Shown here: positions 8,567 to 18,255 of the stretch, one piece after another | Position numbering within the stretch: position 1 is the stretch's first letter | How the letters are laid out: each line of letters starts with the position of its first letter | Origin: DATJGR01 sp963812255 | GTDB lineage: Bacteria > Pseudomonadota > Gammaproteobacteria > Pseudomonadales > Azotimanducaceae | DNA length: 64,000 nucleotides | NCBI GenBank assembly: GCA_963812255.1 | Contig: CAWEUM010000005.1 | Span: 248,001 to 312,000, forward strand | Direction of reading: 5' to 3' | Notes under the pieces: model-generated | Told to the model about the DNA's origin: nothing | The model's input: only the letters and a program-made list of their open reading frames with translations | Databases searched by the model: none | Position numbers and translations under genes: made by a program

Positions 8567-9473
8567 GTGGAGCCGCACACCGAACCCGTCGTCCTGATTC
8601 TCGCCGACATCAGCGGCTACACGAAGTTCATGCTCGCGAACCAGGGGACGCTGGCGCACGGGCAGATGATCATCACCAAGCTGCTCGAGCACATCCTCGG
8701 CGAGGTCGAAATGCCGCTCGAGGTGAAGGAGATCGAGGGCGACGCGGTCTTCCTGTACGCGGTCAAGCCGGCTGACGAGGCGGAGTGGCAGCGCACGCGG
8801 CGCATGATCGGCCGTAAGCTGGTCAGTTTCTTCGAAGCCTTCGCCCGGGGCATCCTGGCCGCGTCGGAGTTCACGCTGTGCTCATGCCCGTCCTGCCAGA
8901 ACGTCGACCAGCTCAGTCAAGATCGTGGTGCACAGCGGCGTGGCTGTCATCCACCAGGTGGGGCCCTTCGCCGGGGTGTCCGGCGGCGACGTGATACTGG
9001 CACACCGACTCCTCAAGAACTCGGTCCCGAGCGACGAGTACGTGCTTATGACCGAGCCCGCCTATCGCGAGATAGAGTTTCCCCGGGACACCGAGGTGAT
9101 CCGCGGCGAAGAGCGCTACGAGGGCTTCGGCGTCGTGCCCACCTACACGTACCTCGCCGATGGCGCGTGTGCGCCGAAACCCGAGACAGTGGAGCGTCTC
9201 TATGAGGACCGGGCACACGCTTTACGCCTGGGCCTGCGCATCCTCACGTCAGGCCTGTTCGGGCAGGTGCCGATCCTGCTCGGGATGCGTCCTCCCGGCC
9301 ACTTCAATGATCTCGACGAGCTGCCAGTGCGTCCCCTCGCGCGCGCCGGCATGGCGGTGCGGGTCATCCTGCTATCGCCGGTGCTGTACGTTATCGGCGT
9401 GGGTGTGCAGGCTGATCGTGCGCTAACGCGGAGTGCGCGAGCGACGAGGGGGCAGCCGGCGCGCTCGCGGTGA
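8567..9473 (+). pseudogene. DUF2652 (adenylate-cyclase-like) protein, frameshifted
   Basis: GTG 8567 begins a frame with LILADISGYTKFM, the characteristic start of DUF2652 proteins, which resemble class III nucleotide cyclase domains. After the Cys-rich CSCPSCQNVDQL the frame is lost near 8917-8925. The continuation (KIVVHSGVAVIHQVGPFAG, GGDVILAHRLLKNSVP) is in another frame up to 9473. One indel accounts for this. Restored, the protein would have about 300 residues with a hydrophobic C-terminal segment (VILLSPVLYVIGVGV). It could be a real pseudogene or a sequence error. Confidence 0.75.
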
Positions 9474-9609
9474 TAGGCCGCGGCCGGGCTGACGCCTATC
9501 GAGACTGCAGCTGACCCGGTCGTCATACCCAGCGGCCTCACATTCGCGCAGGTGGCGCAGGAGTATCTCGATCACGCGCTCGTGGCTGAAGGCGAATACA
9601 CCCACGGCC

Positions 9610-10128
9610 GTGTACACGTACTTCCTGGTCGCGTTCTATTCGGGGATGCGTACGGGCGAGCTGCTGGCGTTGCAGTGGTCCGACTACGACGGCCAGTCGT
9701 TGAGTGTGACGAAGGCGCGCGTCCGCAGCGAGATCACCACAACGAAGACGGGAGAGTCTCGGCGCGTCCTACTACCCGAGCATGTCTGCAAGGCGATCAA
9801 TGCCCTGCCCTCGCGATTCAAACAGCGTGAGTTGTTTCTGAACCAGTACGGCCACGAGTACGTCTCCGGCTATCACCTGAATCAGGGTTTCTCACGCGCG
9901 CACGAAGCCACCGGCGTTCGCCGGAGTAGGCAACCAAACTATCCGTGGAGGCACACCTATGCGTCGATAGGACTCACCAACGGCGCGGACCGGGGGTTTC
10001 TCGCCAAACAGCTGGGCCACACGCTGGCGGTGTTCTATTCGACGTACGCGTCTTGGATTACGACGGACTCAGACCGGGAAAAAGTCGAGGCCGCATTCGG
10101 CAAAAGTGGTCCAAAGGTGGTCCGCTGA
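9610..10128 (+). pseudogene. Tyrosine recombinase (integrase), C-terminal catalytic part
   Basis: The fragment of 172 residues begins near the first catalytic Arg (GMRTGELLALQWSD) and continues through PWRHTYAS, QLGHTLAV and the Tyr in FYSTYASW. The usual His of the HxxR box is Tyr here (NYPWRH). The N-terminal core-binding domain is missing, though related coding sequence may extend back to about 9540. Its stop lies 33 bp before a copy of the tRNA-Asp 3' end at 10161, the normal position of an integrase beside its attachment site. Confidence 0.8.
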
Positions 10129-10160
10129 CAACTCGACTGGGCTGCAAGCCGCATGGAATA

Positions 10161-10184
10161 TGGCGGAGCGGACGGGACTCGAAC
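10161..10184 (-). repeat. tRNA-Asp 3'-end copy, putative attachment site
   Basis: These 24 bp are identical to the last 24 nt (with CCA) of the intact tRNA-Asp gene at 54579-54655 and are present again at 48172. The rest of the tRNA is absent. Together with the adjacent integrase remnant this marks an att site of an element using tRNA-Asp. A CGTAACTC..TGATTC motif about 60 bp further on (near 10220) is also shared with the 48.2 kb copy. Confidence 0.8.
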
Positions 10185-10355
10185 TCGGAAAGTGTGCGCG
10201 CCATAGCGCGCTGTAGCACGTAACTCCCTGATTCGACTCATTCGCGGTGCTACAGCGCGCTACAGCGTTCACAAAATTGGGTCCGTTTTGGGTCCGCACG
10301 TGTAGAGCTGGCAAAACGTAGTCCGCTTACAGCGGGGGCCGAGCCACAGGCACAC

Positions 10356-11174
10356 CTATCGATCACCACTACTGGGGGCAAACAGCTCCATCAGATTTGG
10401 ATGCCCCGTGCCGCTCGTCATTCCACCGTCTACTAGAAGGTTTGCGCCAACGACAAAGCTCGCATCGTCGGATGCAAGAAACGCGATTGCCGCGGCGATC
10501 TCCTCCGGCTTGCCAAAACGGCCGATAGGAATTGTGTCCGCGAATATCGCGGCAATGCGCGCGTCGCCTGTTGTGGCCGTGGCCATCGGAGTATCGATGG
10601 CGCCGGGAGACACCGCGTTTACGCGAATGCCATCACGAATCCACTCCAGCGCGAGGCTGCGCGTGAAGTTCAGGGCTCCAGCCTTCGCTGCCGAGTAGGC
10701 AGCCATTCCAGGCTCGCCCGCCACAGCAGTCAGGGAGGCCACGTTCACGATGGCCGTTCCTGACGCGAGCCCCGACGCGATCGTGCGTCGCAAATGTGGT
10801 GCGACGGCCTGACACGATTCGAATAGCGCGGTCAGGTTTGTGTCGAGAAGACGCTGCCAATGCCGCATCGGAAGGCTGTCGACAGGTTCATACGACGTAA
10901 TGCCGGCGCTATTCACGAGCACGTCGAGACGACCAAAGCGTTGCACCGTGAACTCAAACAACTGTTCGAGCTGCGCGCGATCGTTGACGTTCGTCGATTT
11001 GAAAACCACACGCTCCGACGCCAGCGATGAGGTCGCTGCGGCGCCCTGCTCGACTCGTCGCGCGGCCATTACTACCCTCGCGCCTTCGTCAAGCAGCCGT
11101 CTACATGTCGCGAGACCGATGCCCGAGCTACCACCAGTTACCACCGCCACCCTGCCTTCGAAGCGCGCCGTCAT
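10356..11174 (-). CDS. Short-chain dehydrogenase/reductase
   Basis: The product has 272 residues from ATG 11174, whose ATGA overlaps the stop of the upstream TetR gene, so the two are translationally coupled. It is a classical SDR: TGGSSGIG cofactor loop near 13-20, NSAGI, Ser in NVASLTA, YSAAK active site and a C-terminal FVVGANLLVDGG. It probably acts as an NAD(P)-dependent alcohol/ketone oxidoreductase in the neighbouring catabolic pathway. The substrate is unknown. Confidence 0.88.
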   Translation of the reverse strand: MTARFEGRVAVVTGGSSGIGLATCRRLLDEGARVVMAARRVEQGAAATSSLASERVVFKSTNVNDRAQLEQLFEFTVQRFGRLDVLVNSAGITSYEPVDSLPMRHWQRLLDTNLTALFESCQAVAPHLRRTIASGLASGTAIVNVASLTAVAGEPGMAAYSAAKAGALNFTRSLALEWIRDGIRVNAVSPGAIDTPMATATTGDARIAAIFADTIPIGRFGKPEEIAAAIAFLASDDASFVVGANLLVDGGMTSGTGHPNLMELFAPSSGDR

Positions 11175-11812
11175 GCGACACCTTTGAATACGAGTCGCAC
11201 GAGCAGATCCGCGATCTCGTTCGCGCTGGAGTCGCCATCTGGCCGATACCACTCCGGTGTCCAGTTGGCGGCACCGATGATCAGCATGCGCAATGCGCTG
11301 CGATCAACAGTGGAGTCGATGAACCCCTCACGCATCGCAGCGCCGATCAGGCGATCGAAGAATCGTCCGTACGCGCGGAATTCACTGTTGATTCGCACCT
11401 GCATGTCGGGCGGCACCTGTTTGGTAGAGCGCGCAGCAGCGCGGGCATAGTCGCTGACTTCGACCTGGAAACATAAATGCGCTTGCAGCGCGGCACCTAA
11501 TCGGCTAGCGGCATCGCTGCCCGCTGGCAGCGCCCCGAGCGCCGCACGGGAATGAGCGTGGCTCAGGGCGACGCCACGCAGAAGCACCTCTTCTATCAGT
11601 TCCTCACGGGACGTGAAGTGGTAGTAGATGCTGCCCGCTTGGGTGCCCGCCTCTTCGGCAATCGCAGTCAGAGTCGCCCCCACATAGCCCCGTGCCGCAA
11701 GCACTTTCGCAGCGGCGTGCAGGATTTGTTCGCGTTTGCGCTCGCCACGCGGCGTTGTTGATACACGCGCTTCCTTTTCGGCAGAGGGTCGAGGTTTGGG
11801 GAGGACAGACAT
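11171..11812 (-). CDS. TetR/AcrR family transcriptional regulator
   Basis: The product has 213 residues. The N-terminal HTH spans about 25-70 (REQILHAAAKVLAARGYVG, then SIYYHFTSREEL). The ligand domain ends in ANWTPEWYRPDG, a feature of TetR proteins near fatty-acid or CoA-ester metabolism genes. It is first in a two-gene operon with the SDR, and a perfect palindrome lies about 60 bp upstream. It probably represses its own operon and perhaps the divergent Rieske gene, responding to a CoA thioester. The ligand is inferred. Confidence 0.87.
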   Translation of the reverse strand: MSVLPKPRPSAEKEARVSTTPRGERKREQILHAAAKVLAARGYVGATLTAIAEEAGTQAGSIYYHFTSREELIEEVLLRGVALSHAHSRAALGALPAGSDAASRLGAALQAHLCFQVEVSDYARAAARSTKQVPPDMQVRINSEFRAYGRFFDRLIGAAMREGFIDSTVDRSALRMLIIGAANWTPEWYRPDGDSSANEIADLLVRLVFKGVA

Positions 11813-11871
11813 CGAACACTTCTTGGATGGTTAGCCGACTAAACCGATCGAATTCTAATGCGGATTGTAAT

Positions 11872-11885
11872 CTAATCAAGATTAG
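11872..11885. promoter_or_regulatory. Palindromic operator candidate between TetR and Rieske genes
   Basis: CTAATC-AA-GATTAG is a perfect 6+6 palindrome in the divergent intergenic region. Further half-sites (GATTAG just downstream, TTCTAATG and GGATTGTAATC just upstream) surround it. Position and symmetry suit a TetR dimer site. Confidence 0.5.
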
Positions 11886-12133
11886 GATTAGATCGCCACT
11901 CGCTCCAACCAGCGACAGAAGCATCGTGCATGCAAGCCTGACTTAGAGAATGTCGGTGCGCAGGCTGCGCTCACGGCGCTACGGCTCGAAGGTGATCTCG
12001 AAGTGTGTCATCCCGCTTGGTCGGTACTGTTTCTCGCATCCGCCCGCGCGCGACAACTCACGGGTCAGGTGGTCAGCGTAGCTGGCGCCTTTGCGATGCC
12101 GCGCTGAGCGGCCAAGAAAGGGGAATCCATTCA

Positions 12134-13296
12134 ATGCGTCAATCGAGACAAGCCGAACTGCTCGACCGGCTCGTAGGTCTCGACCACAGCAAGCCGTGGT
12201 CTCAGGGCTTAGCGAGCATGCACAATCCCGCTTCTGCGTATACCGACCCCCTACGATTTCAACAAGAATTGGAAGTGCTATTCCGAGGTCGACCGCAGTT
12301 CGTCGCCCTGACGGGCGATTGTCGCGATCCAGGCACATTTCTAACGATGACCTTGGGGGGCGTACCAATCATCGTAATGCGCCAGGCTGATTACAGCCTG
12401 CGAGCGATGATCAATGCCTGTCGACACCGTGGTGCGACCCTCCTCGAAGGCAACGGCACGTGCACATCAGGGCGTCTCGTGTGTCCATATCACGGCTGGA
12501 CCTATGATACGGAAGGCAGATTGAATGGGCGCCCCGCTGCCTGGGGCGGCTTCGACGATGTTGGAGATGTCTGCAGCCTGCACACCCGCGCGGTGGCCGA
12601 GAAGCATGGGTTGATTTTCGTCCACCCAACGTCAAGCGAGCCCTTCGAAGTCGACGAAGTACTGTGCGGCGCCGAAAGCGAGCTTGCCGATTATGGCCTC
12701 GATAGATATGTACACATCGAGACGCGCATCAATCATTGGAAGATGAACTGGAAACTGGTGCTCGACACCTTTACCGAGTCGTATCACATCAGGTTTCTGC
12801 ACAAGAACAGCATTGCGCCGTTCTTCCTGTGCGACACGCTGTTCGATGCTTTCGGACCGCATCCCCGCGCAATCGGGCTGCGCAAGGAGGTCGTGGAGCA
12901 ACTCACGCAGCAGCCGCGCGAAGCGTGGCAGCTGCTGCCGTACGCCACTGCGCAGTATTTCCTGGTACCAAATGGGCTCGTTTGCTTTCAGATCGATCAC
13001 ATCGAAGTGTGGCGGATCACACCCATCGACGTTGGTAACGTCAGCGTGGCGACGAGCATCTACGCACCGAATGAACCGAGCGACGCAAAAGCACTGGGCT
13101 ACTGGAAGAAGAATCTCGATGTGCTCCTCGAGGTGACGGCGCCGAGGACTTCCCGCTCATGGAACGGATCCAGCAGAACCTCGCATCAGGTGCGCTGCCC
13201 GACGTGATCTATGGTCGCATCGAACCCGCGCTGGCACATATGCACGCGTCGATCAACGCGGCGTTACAGGTGCCGCGCCACCCAGACGCGACCTGA
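12134..13296 (+). pseudogene. Rieske non-heme iron oxygenase, alpha subunit, frameshifted near its end
   Basis: The start at ATG 12134 gives MRQSRQAELL; earlier in-frame codons lack coding character. The Rieske cluster ligands are present (CRHRG about residue 96 and CPYHG about 117), as is the mononuclear iron region (TESYHIRFLHKN). Around 13135 the frame breaks; the expected ending (EDFPLMERIQQNLASG, then EPALAHMHASINAAL) continues in another frame to TGA 13294-13296. Restored length is about 387 residues. The enzyme would hydroxylate an aromatic or alicyclic substrate using an external reductase, which is not encoded nearby. Confidence 0.82.
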
Positions 13297-13512
13297 GGAC
13301 ATGGTCTGCCTCTCATTCCCCAGCACCCTTTCAATCAAACGCCCCGAACTACCAGCGCTGGTTCAGAGGCAAATGGGAGTGGGCCCTCCGTGTGATCGTT
13401 GGCGATGCGTGAGCGAGCATTTGCGAGATGCGCACGATGTTCTCGTCTGCGGCGATCATCCGAATCAGTTCCGTCAGGAACTGCGCTCATCGCAGGGGGA
13501 TAATCGGCAACG

Positions 13513-14746
13513 TCACACGTGAGGGTGTTGCGCATCGTGGAGCACCGTCTGGAGGACAGGCATGAGCGCCGCATCCTCGATCACCGCAGAATCGCTGAGC
13601 AGCTTCGCAATCTCGTCGAGCATCACCGCGGACGCCCGCCACCCAGGGAGTGCGGTCGAGCATCCCTCCCTAACCGTTCGATGTCGCTTCCGCGCATGTA
13701 ACCGGCCGCACCGTGCAACTGAACGCAGCCATCCACCACGCGCTTGAGAACTTCCGGCAACTGCGACTTGACGATGGTGCTCGCCGGCACGTCCTCGCCG
13801 CGCGCGCGGCGCTTTGCAGTCTGGTAGAGGAGCGCCTTGGCGGCCGCGTAGTCCGCCACGTGACGTGCCAGCTCGTGCCGCACCGCCTGGAGGTCCCACA
13901 ACCTCCCACCGTAAAGCGACCGCGACTTCGTGTGTTCGAGGGTGAGTCCGAGCGCGCGTTCGATCATGCCCACGCACTGCGCTCCGATCGACAGACGTTC
14001 GTTCTCGATACCTGCCATCATCAGATAGAAACCCTTTCCCTCCTCCCCCAGCAGGTTCGCCCCTGCCACGCGGAATTCGTCGAAGAACAACTCGCTCATG
14101 TCGGAGCCGAGCCAGCCGGTTTTGGCGAAGTTCGAGCCGCTGGTGAAGCCATCGCCGCCCTTCTCCACCACGAACAGCGAGAAACCCTTCGCGCCCTTCG
14201 CGTGGGATCCGTCTTCGCGACGGTCACGAAGACCTCGCCGCTCAATGCATTGGTGATGAACGTCTTCTGGCCGTTGAGAATCCAGTCGCCGCCATCACGT
14301 CGCGCGGTAGTCCGCATGCGCGTCAGGTCGGAGCCGCTCGACGGTTCAGTGACCGCGAGGCCTCCGATGCGGCGCCCGGCGATGAGGTCGGGCAGAAAGC
14401 GCTGGCATTGCTCCAGCGTTCCGTTGCGGCGAATCACCGGCGCCATGATCTCCGCATGCGCACTCACCGCTGCCATGAAACCGCCAAAGCCCGACCGCCC
14501 GAGTTCCTCGCCGAACACGATCGTGCCGAACACGTCGAAATCAGCACCGCCGAATTCCGTCGGCAGTGTCACACCGAGGAAGCCCAAGTCACCCATTTGC
14601 CGGAAGAGCGAACGCGGCAGCCCGTTCGCCTCGTATTCTTCGACGTTCGGGACGACCTCCGCCACGATGAACCGTCTGAGCTGTTCGCGCAGCTGACGAT
14701 GTTCGACGCCGAGGAACTCGGCGTCCAGGTCGTAGAGTGCGTCCAA
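13513..14746 (-). pseudogene. Acyl-CoA dehydrogenase with two frameshifts
   Basis: The minus-strand frame begins near TTG 14746 (LDALYDLDAEFLGVEHRQLR) and shows LAVTEPSSGSDLTRMRTTAR and LNGQKTFITNA, classic FAD/acyl-CoA-binding motifs. It breaks near 14205, resumes as VVEKGGDGFTSGSNFAKTGW, runs through IENERLSIGA and ends its second frame at SDIERLGRDARPHSLGGG. It breaks again near 13640 and finishes as AVMLDEIAKLL. The family normally has 380-390 residues. Start and end are approximate. It lies directly behind the enoyl-CoA hydratase, as in a beta-oxidation operon. Confidence 0.75.
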
Positions 14747-14751
14747 ACTGC

Positions 14752-15544
14752 TCAGATCCCGCCGAACGTCGGCGCGCGGCGGGCGAGGATCGCCGCAATC
14801 CCCTCGGCGACGTCGGCGCTGCGGCACTGCGCGCTGATCAACCGCGCTTCTGCCTCGAGCTGTGCTTCCAGCGTATTGCCGAAGGTCGACAACGCCAGCG
14901 CGCGCACGTTCGCGTATGCACCGTGGCACCAGCCGCGAGGATCGCGACAAGTGCCTCGGCACGTTCGGTGAGCGCTTCGTCCGAAACGACCTCGGTCACG
15001 AGGCCAATGCTCGCAGCTTCCTTGGCGTCGATGCGCCGATTCGTCAGCACGAGTTCCTGGAACCGTCGCAACCCGATCAGGCGCGGCAGCAGCCAGGTTG
15101 ATGCACCGTCCGGAGAAAAGCCGATCGCCGTGTAGGCGAACGTAAAGTTCGCGCCTGCCGCCGCGACCACGATGTCACCGAGCGCGCCCAATGCGACACC
15201 CGCACCTCGCTTGCACCCTGCACCGCCGTCACAATCGGTGCCCGCAACCGAAACAGGATCGACAGCGCGGCGTGGTAGTCGGCGGTCATTGCACGCAGGG
15301 TGGCACCCAGGTCATCCTGCGACGCGAAGTAGCCCAGGTCACCGCCAACACAGAAGTTGCGGCCCTCCGCGCTAAACAGCACGGCTCGCACGTCCGCCCG
15401 TCCTTCGAGCGTACACGCGGCGCGCAGCAGGTCGCCGCCAAACGCCGGCCCTAGCGGATTCCCCTTCGCGGAATTGGTGAGCGTCAATCGCGCGATTCCA
15501 CCATCGACAGTCAGGCGGAGCGTGTCCAGGATCATATTCATCAT
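14752..15544 (-). pseudogene. Enoyl-CoA hydratase/isomerase with two frameshifts
   Basis: The start MNMILDTLRLTVDGG leads into a crotonase fold: AVLFSAEGRNFCVGGDLGYF (oxyanion hole region) and APIVTAVQGA. The frame is lost near 15208. The next segment (GALGDIVVAAAGANFTFAY, IGFSPDGASTWLLPRLIG) carries the acidic active-site region, and a second break near 14935 moves to a third frame (AYANVRALALSTFGNTL), ending at TGA 14752. It would hydrate or isomerise enoyl-CoA intermediates. It sits between the carotenoid-oxygenase-like gene and the acyl-CoA dehydrogenase on the same strand. Confidence 0.78.
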
Positions 15545-15601
15545 CGTTCCCCTAAAAGATTGATTCGTTCGTCGCGCGGATTGCAGCGCTGCATCAGCTC
15601 G

Positions 15602-16998
15602 TCAGCGAAGTATGTCGGCAGGCAGCCAACGCCCGTGGAATCGTGGCGGCACCCGTTGCGGCAGCGCGATTCGCGCGACCGGCCCAGCCGCGAGATCCTG
15701 CGCCGGCGTGATCCAGAATTCCGAGCGCAGGCTTGACGTGTCGGTGACGAAGCCCACAAGGAAGCCATCGTCTTCTGCACGGCCTCCGATGCGCGGTGCG
15801 AAGCTCTGCTCAGAGGTGATGTAGCCGGTCGGCAGGCGCAGTCGCTCGACAAGGCCGCTCTGCAAGTCGTACTTCAGCAGCCCGTTGCACTGCAGCGTGC
15901 GACAGTTCGTGTCAATCGCAGCCATATAGCTGTAACGCGCACCGCTACAGATATAGGTATCGGAGACGCGCGGGAACTCCACGAACGCATCGTCGAGCTG
16001 GCGCTCGACGACCGAGCCATCGCGCGTGTTCAGGCGCCACTGCCAGGGATGGGAGTCGAAGCGGTGTTCGCCATCCACGAGCGGTAGGTCCTCGCGGCTA
16101 TGACCCTGACGGTCGAGCCGTGTCGCGCCTGCGACGCGCGCACCCACAAGCACGAACTCGTCGCCATCATCCATGCGGACGACAAGTGCCACATGAAGCA
16201 TGGCGACACATCGAACCAGCGGACCGGCGTCTCTGAGTTGTGGCGGTCTAGTAGGCCGATACGAGCCGGGCGCGTGTCGTCGAACACGAAGCCGAACGTA
16301 TCGCCTTCGCGCGCGAAGTCGAAGTTCATCGGGAAATCGAACACGCAGATCCAGCGCGCGCTGATCGCCATGTCGTGCTGCACGCGCGGGCCGGGCAGGT
16401 CGACGGCGGTGAGTCGCGACACGCGGCCGTCAGGCCCGGATACGCCCACCTGCAGGAATGGTCGCTTCGGCCCCCAGGAGATGTAAAACAACTCGCATGT
16501 CGCCGGATCGAGCTTTGCGTGCGACGTGAGTCCAGAGCTGAGCGTGCGGTGAGCGTCGTACGTTCCCACCGTCGCGAGATCGGGCAGCGACAGCTCGTGC
16601 GGCTGCCCGCCTTCCCACCACAGCGCGAGCAAGCGCCCGTCGTGGAACACGAGGTCGGTGTTGGCAACGTTCTTGTGCCGCCGCCCCATCCCCGGCTTCG
16701 CCAGCGATCCCACGTACGTCGCGCGCCCCTCGGCGACGTCGTCAGCGAGCCCGGCGGTTCTAACGAAGCGGCTGCGAAAGCTGGCCTTACCATTCTCTAC
16801 CTGAACGCCCTGCACCATACCGTCACCGTCGAACCAGCTGTGACCCGTACCTGGCTCGAAGCGTGGATTGGCGCCGTTCTGCACGAACATGCCGGCGAAG
16901 TTCTCCGGCAGCGTCCCGACAATCGTCAGGTCGCCCTCGAACACCTCGTCAGAGACCGGGGCGAATACGCCTTGAAAATAGGGATTGGCGATGCTCAT
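15602..16998 (-). pseudogene. Carotenoid cleavage oxygenase (RPE65/CCD) family enzyme, one frameshift
   Basis: ATG 16998 with a good RBS (GAGGAG) begins MSIANPYFQGVFAPVSDE. Motifs include NGANPRFEPG, WFDGDGMVQG and four His-containing segments expected to bind iron: TSHAKLDP, VQHDMAIS, CFMWH and RFHGRWLPAD. The frame breaks near 16190 just after CFMWH; the remainder continues from VVRMDDGDEFVLVGARV. The family cleaves C=C bonds of carotenoids, apocarotenoids or lignin-type stilbenes. Restored length is about 465 residues, normal for bacterial members. Confidence 0.82.
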
Positions 16999-17047
16999 TC
17001 GTGATTCTCCTCAACTCGTTGCCGCGCGGTCATCGCGGGTGTTCGCG

Positions 17048-18190
17048 CTACAACGCGCGACCGATGATTTCCTTCATTACTTCGCTGGTACCGCCGTAGA
17101 TCCGTTCGACACGCGCATCGGCATACAGCCGCGTGATCGGATACTCGGTGATGTAGCCGTAGCCGCCGAACACCTGTACGCAGCGATCCACCACATTGCA
17201 GAGCGTCTCGCTGGTCCAGTACTTCGCCATGGACGCGAGCGCGGCATCGACACGACCATGGATCATTTCGGCTATGAGGCGATCGGCGAACGTGCGCGCG
17301 ACGCAACACTGTGTCTTTACGTCGGCCAGTTCGAAGCGCGTGTTTTGAAAGTCGACGAGTGCCCGTCCGAACGCGTGTCGTTCGCGTGCATAATCGCGCG
17401 CAAGCTCGAATGCGTATTCGGCGCCGGCCGCGTTGCCGACCGCCGCCGCCGTCCGCTCGTAAGGCAGCTGCTCCATCATCTGCACGAAGCCTCGCCCTTC
17501 CTCGGCGCCGAGCAGGTTCGTCGTGGACAGAACGCAATCCGAGAAGAACAGCTCGCAGGTGTCGGACGCGTGCAGTCCGAGCTTCTCGAGCCGCTTGCCC
17601 ACCGAAAAACCCTGCGTGGCCGTGTCAAACAACAGCAGCGAGATGCCCTTCGCCTTCTCCGTCGCGTCCGTCTTCAGCGCGACGAGCAGCAAGTCGGCCA
17701 TCGAGCCGTTGGTGATGAAGATCTTCGAGCCATTCACGACGTACTCGTCGCCGCGTCGTTCCGCACGCGTGCGGATCGCCTGCAGGTCCGAACCACCGCC
17801 GGGTTCGCTCATCGCCACGCCAGCGCGGATCTCGCCGCTGCACAGCCCGGGGAGCCAGCGCGCCTTCTGTGCCTCGCTGCCGTACGCCACGATGTAGTGC
17901 GCGGCGATCACGTGGATCGTAATGGCCACCCGGAACGAGTTCGCCCCCACGCGGGCGAATTCCTGTGACACGGCAGCGGCATGGCCGTAGTGACCACCAA
18001 CGCCGCCGTGTACCTCAGGAATATCCGCGCCCAGCACGCCGAGCTCGCCCGCCTCTCGCCAGGCTTCGCGATCGATCACGCCCGCAGCGTTCCAGCGCAT
18101 TTCGTTCGGCACGACTTCCCGCGCAACGAACTGCCGGACGGCGGCGCGCCATTGCACGATCTCGTCGGATTCCCAGGGCGCGCGCGACAT
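17048..18190 (-). CDS. Acyl-CoA dehydrogenase, long-chain/isovaleryl type
   Basis: The product has 380 residues from ATG 18190 (AGGAGA upstream); the longer open frame adds only Arg-rich out-of-family sequence. Motifs are VAMSEPGGGSDLQAIRTRAE, VVNGSKIFITNGS and RIYGGTSEVMKEIIGRAL. The Gly in YGGT at the usual MCAD catalytic Glu position, together with Glu in LPYERTAAA, is the arrangement of long-chain and isovaleryl-CoA dehydrogenases, where the base sits in that helix. It catalyses FAD-dependent alpha,beta-oxidation of an acyl-CoA. It lies 49 bp upstream of the CCD-like gene, probably in one operon. Confidence 0.9.
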   Translation of the reverse strand: MSRAPWESDEIVQWRAAVRQFVAREVVPNEMRWNAAGVIDREAWREAGELGVLGADIPEVHGGVGGHYGHAAAVSQEFARVGANSFRVAITIHVIAAHYIVAYGSEAQKARWLPGLCSGEIRAGVAMSEPGGGSDLQAIRTRAERRGDEYVVNGSKIFITNGSMADLLLVALKTDATEKAKGISLLLFDTATQGFSVGKRLEKLGLHASDTCELFFSDCVLSTTNLLGAEEGRGFVQMMEQLPYERTAAAVGNAAGAEYAFELARDYARERHAFGRALVDFQNTRFELADVKTQCCVARTFADRLIAEMIHGRVDAALASMAKYWTSETLCNVVDRCVQVFGGYGYITEYPITRLYADARVERIYGGTSEVMKEIIGRAL

Positions 18191-18255
18191 CAGTTCTCCT
18201 GAAATGCGTGGTTGTTGGATTGGTTGAGGCAACATGGAGGCGGTCGAGCGTCGCC

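Noticed and set aside
16985..17968. 327-codon plus-strand frame
   Set aside because: Antisense to an intact acyl-CoA dehydrogenase; composition typical of a shadow frame.
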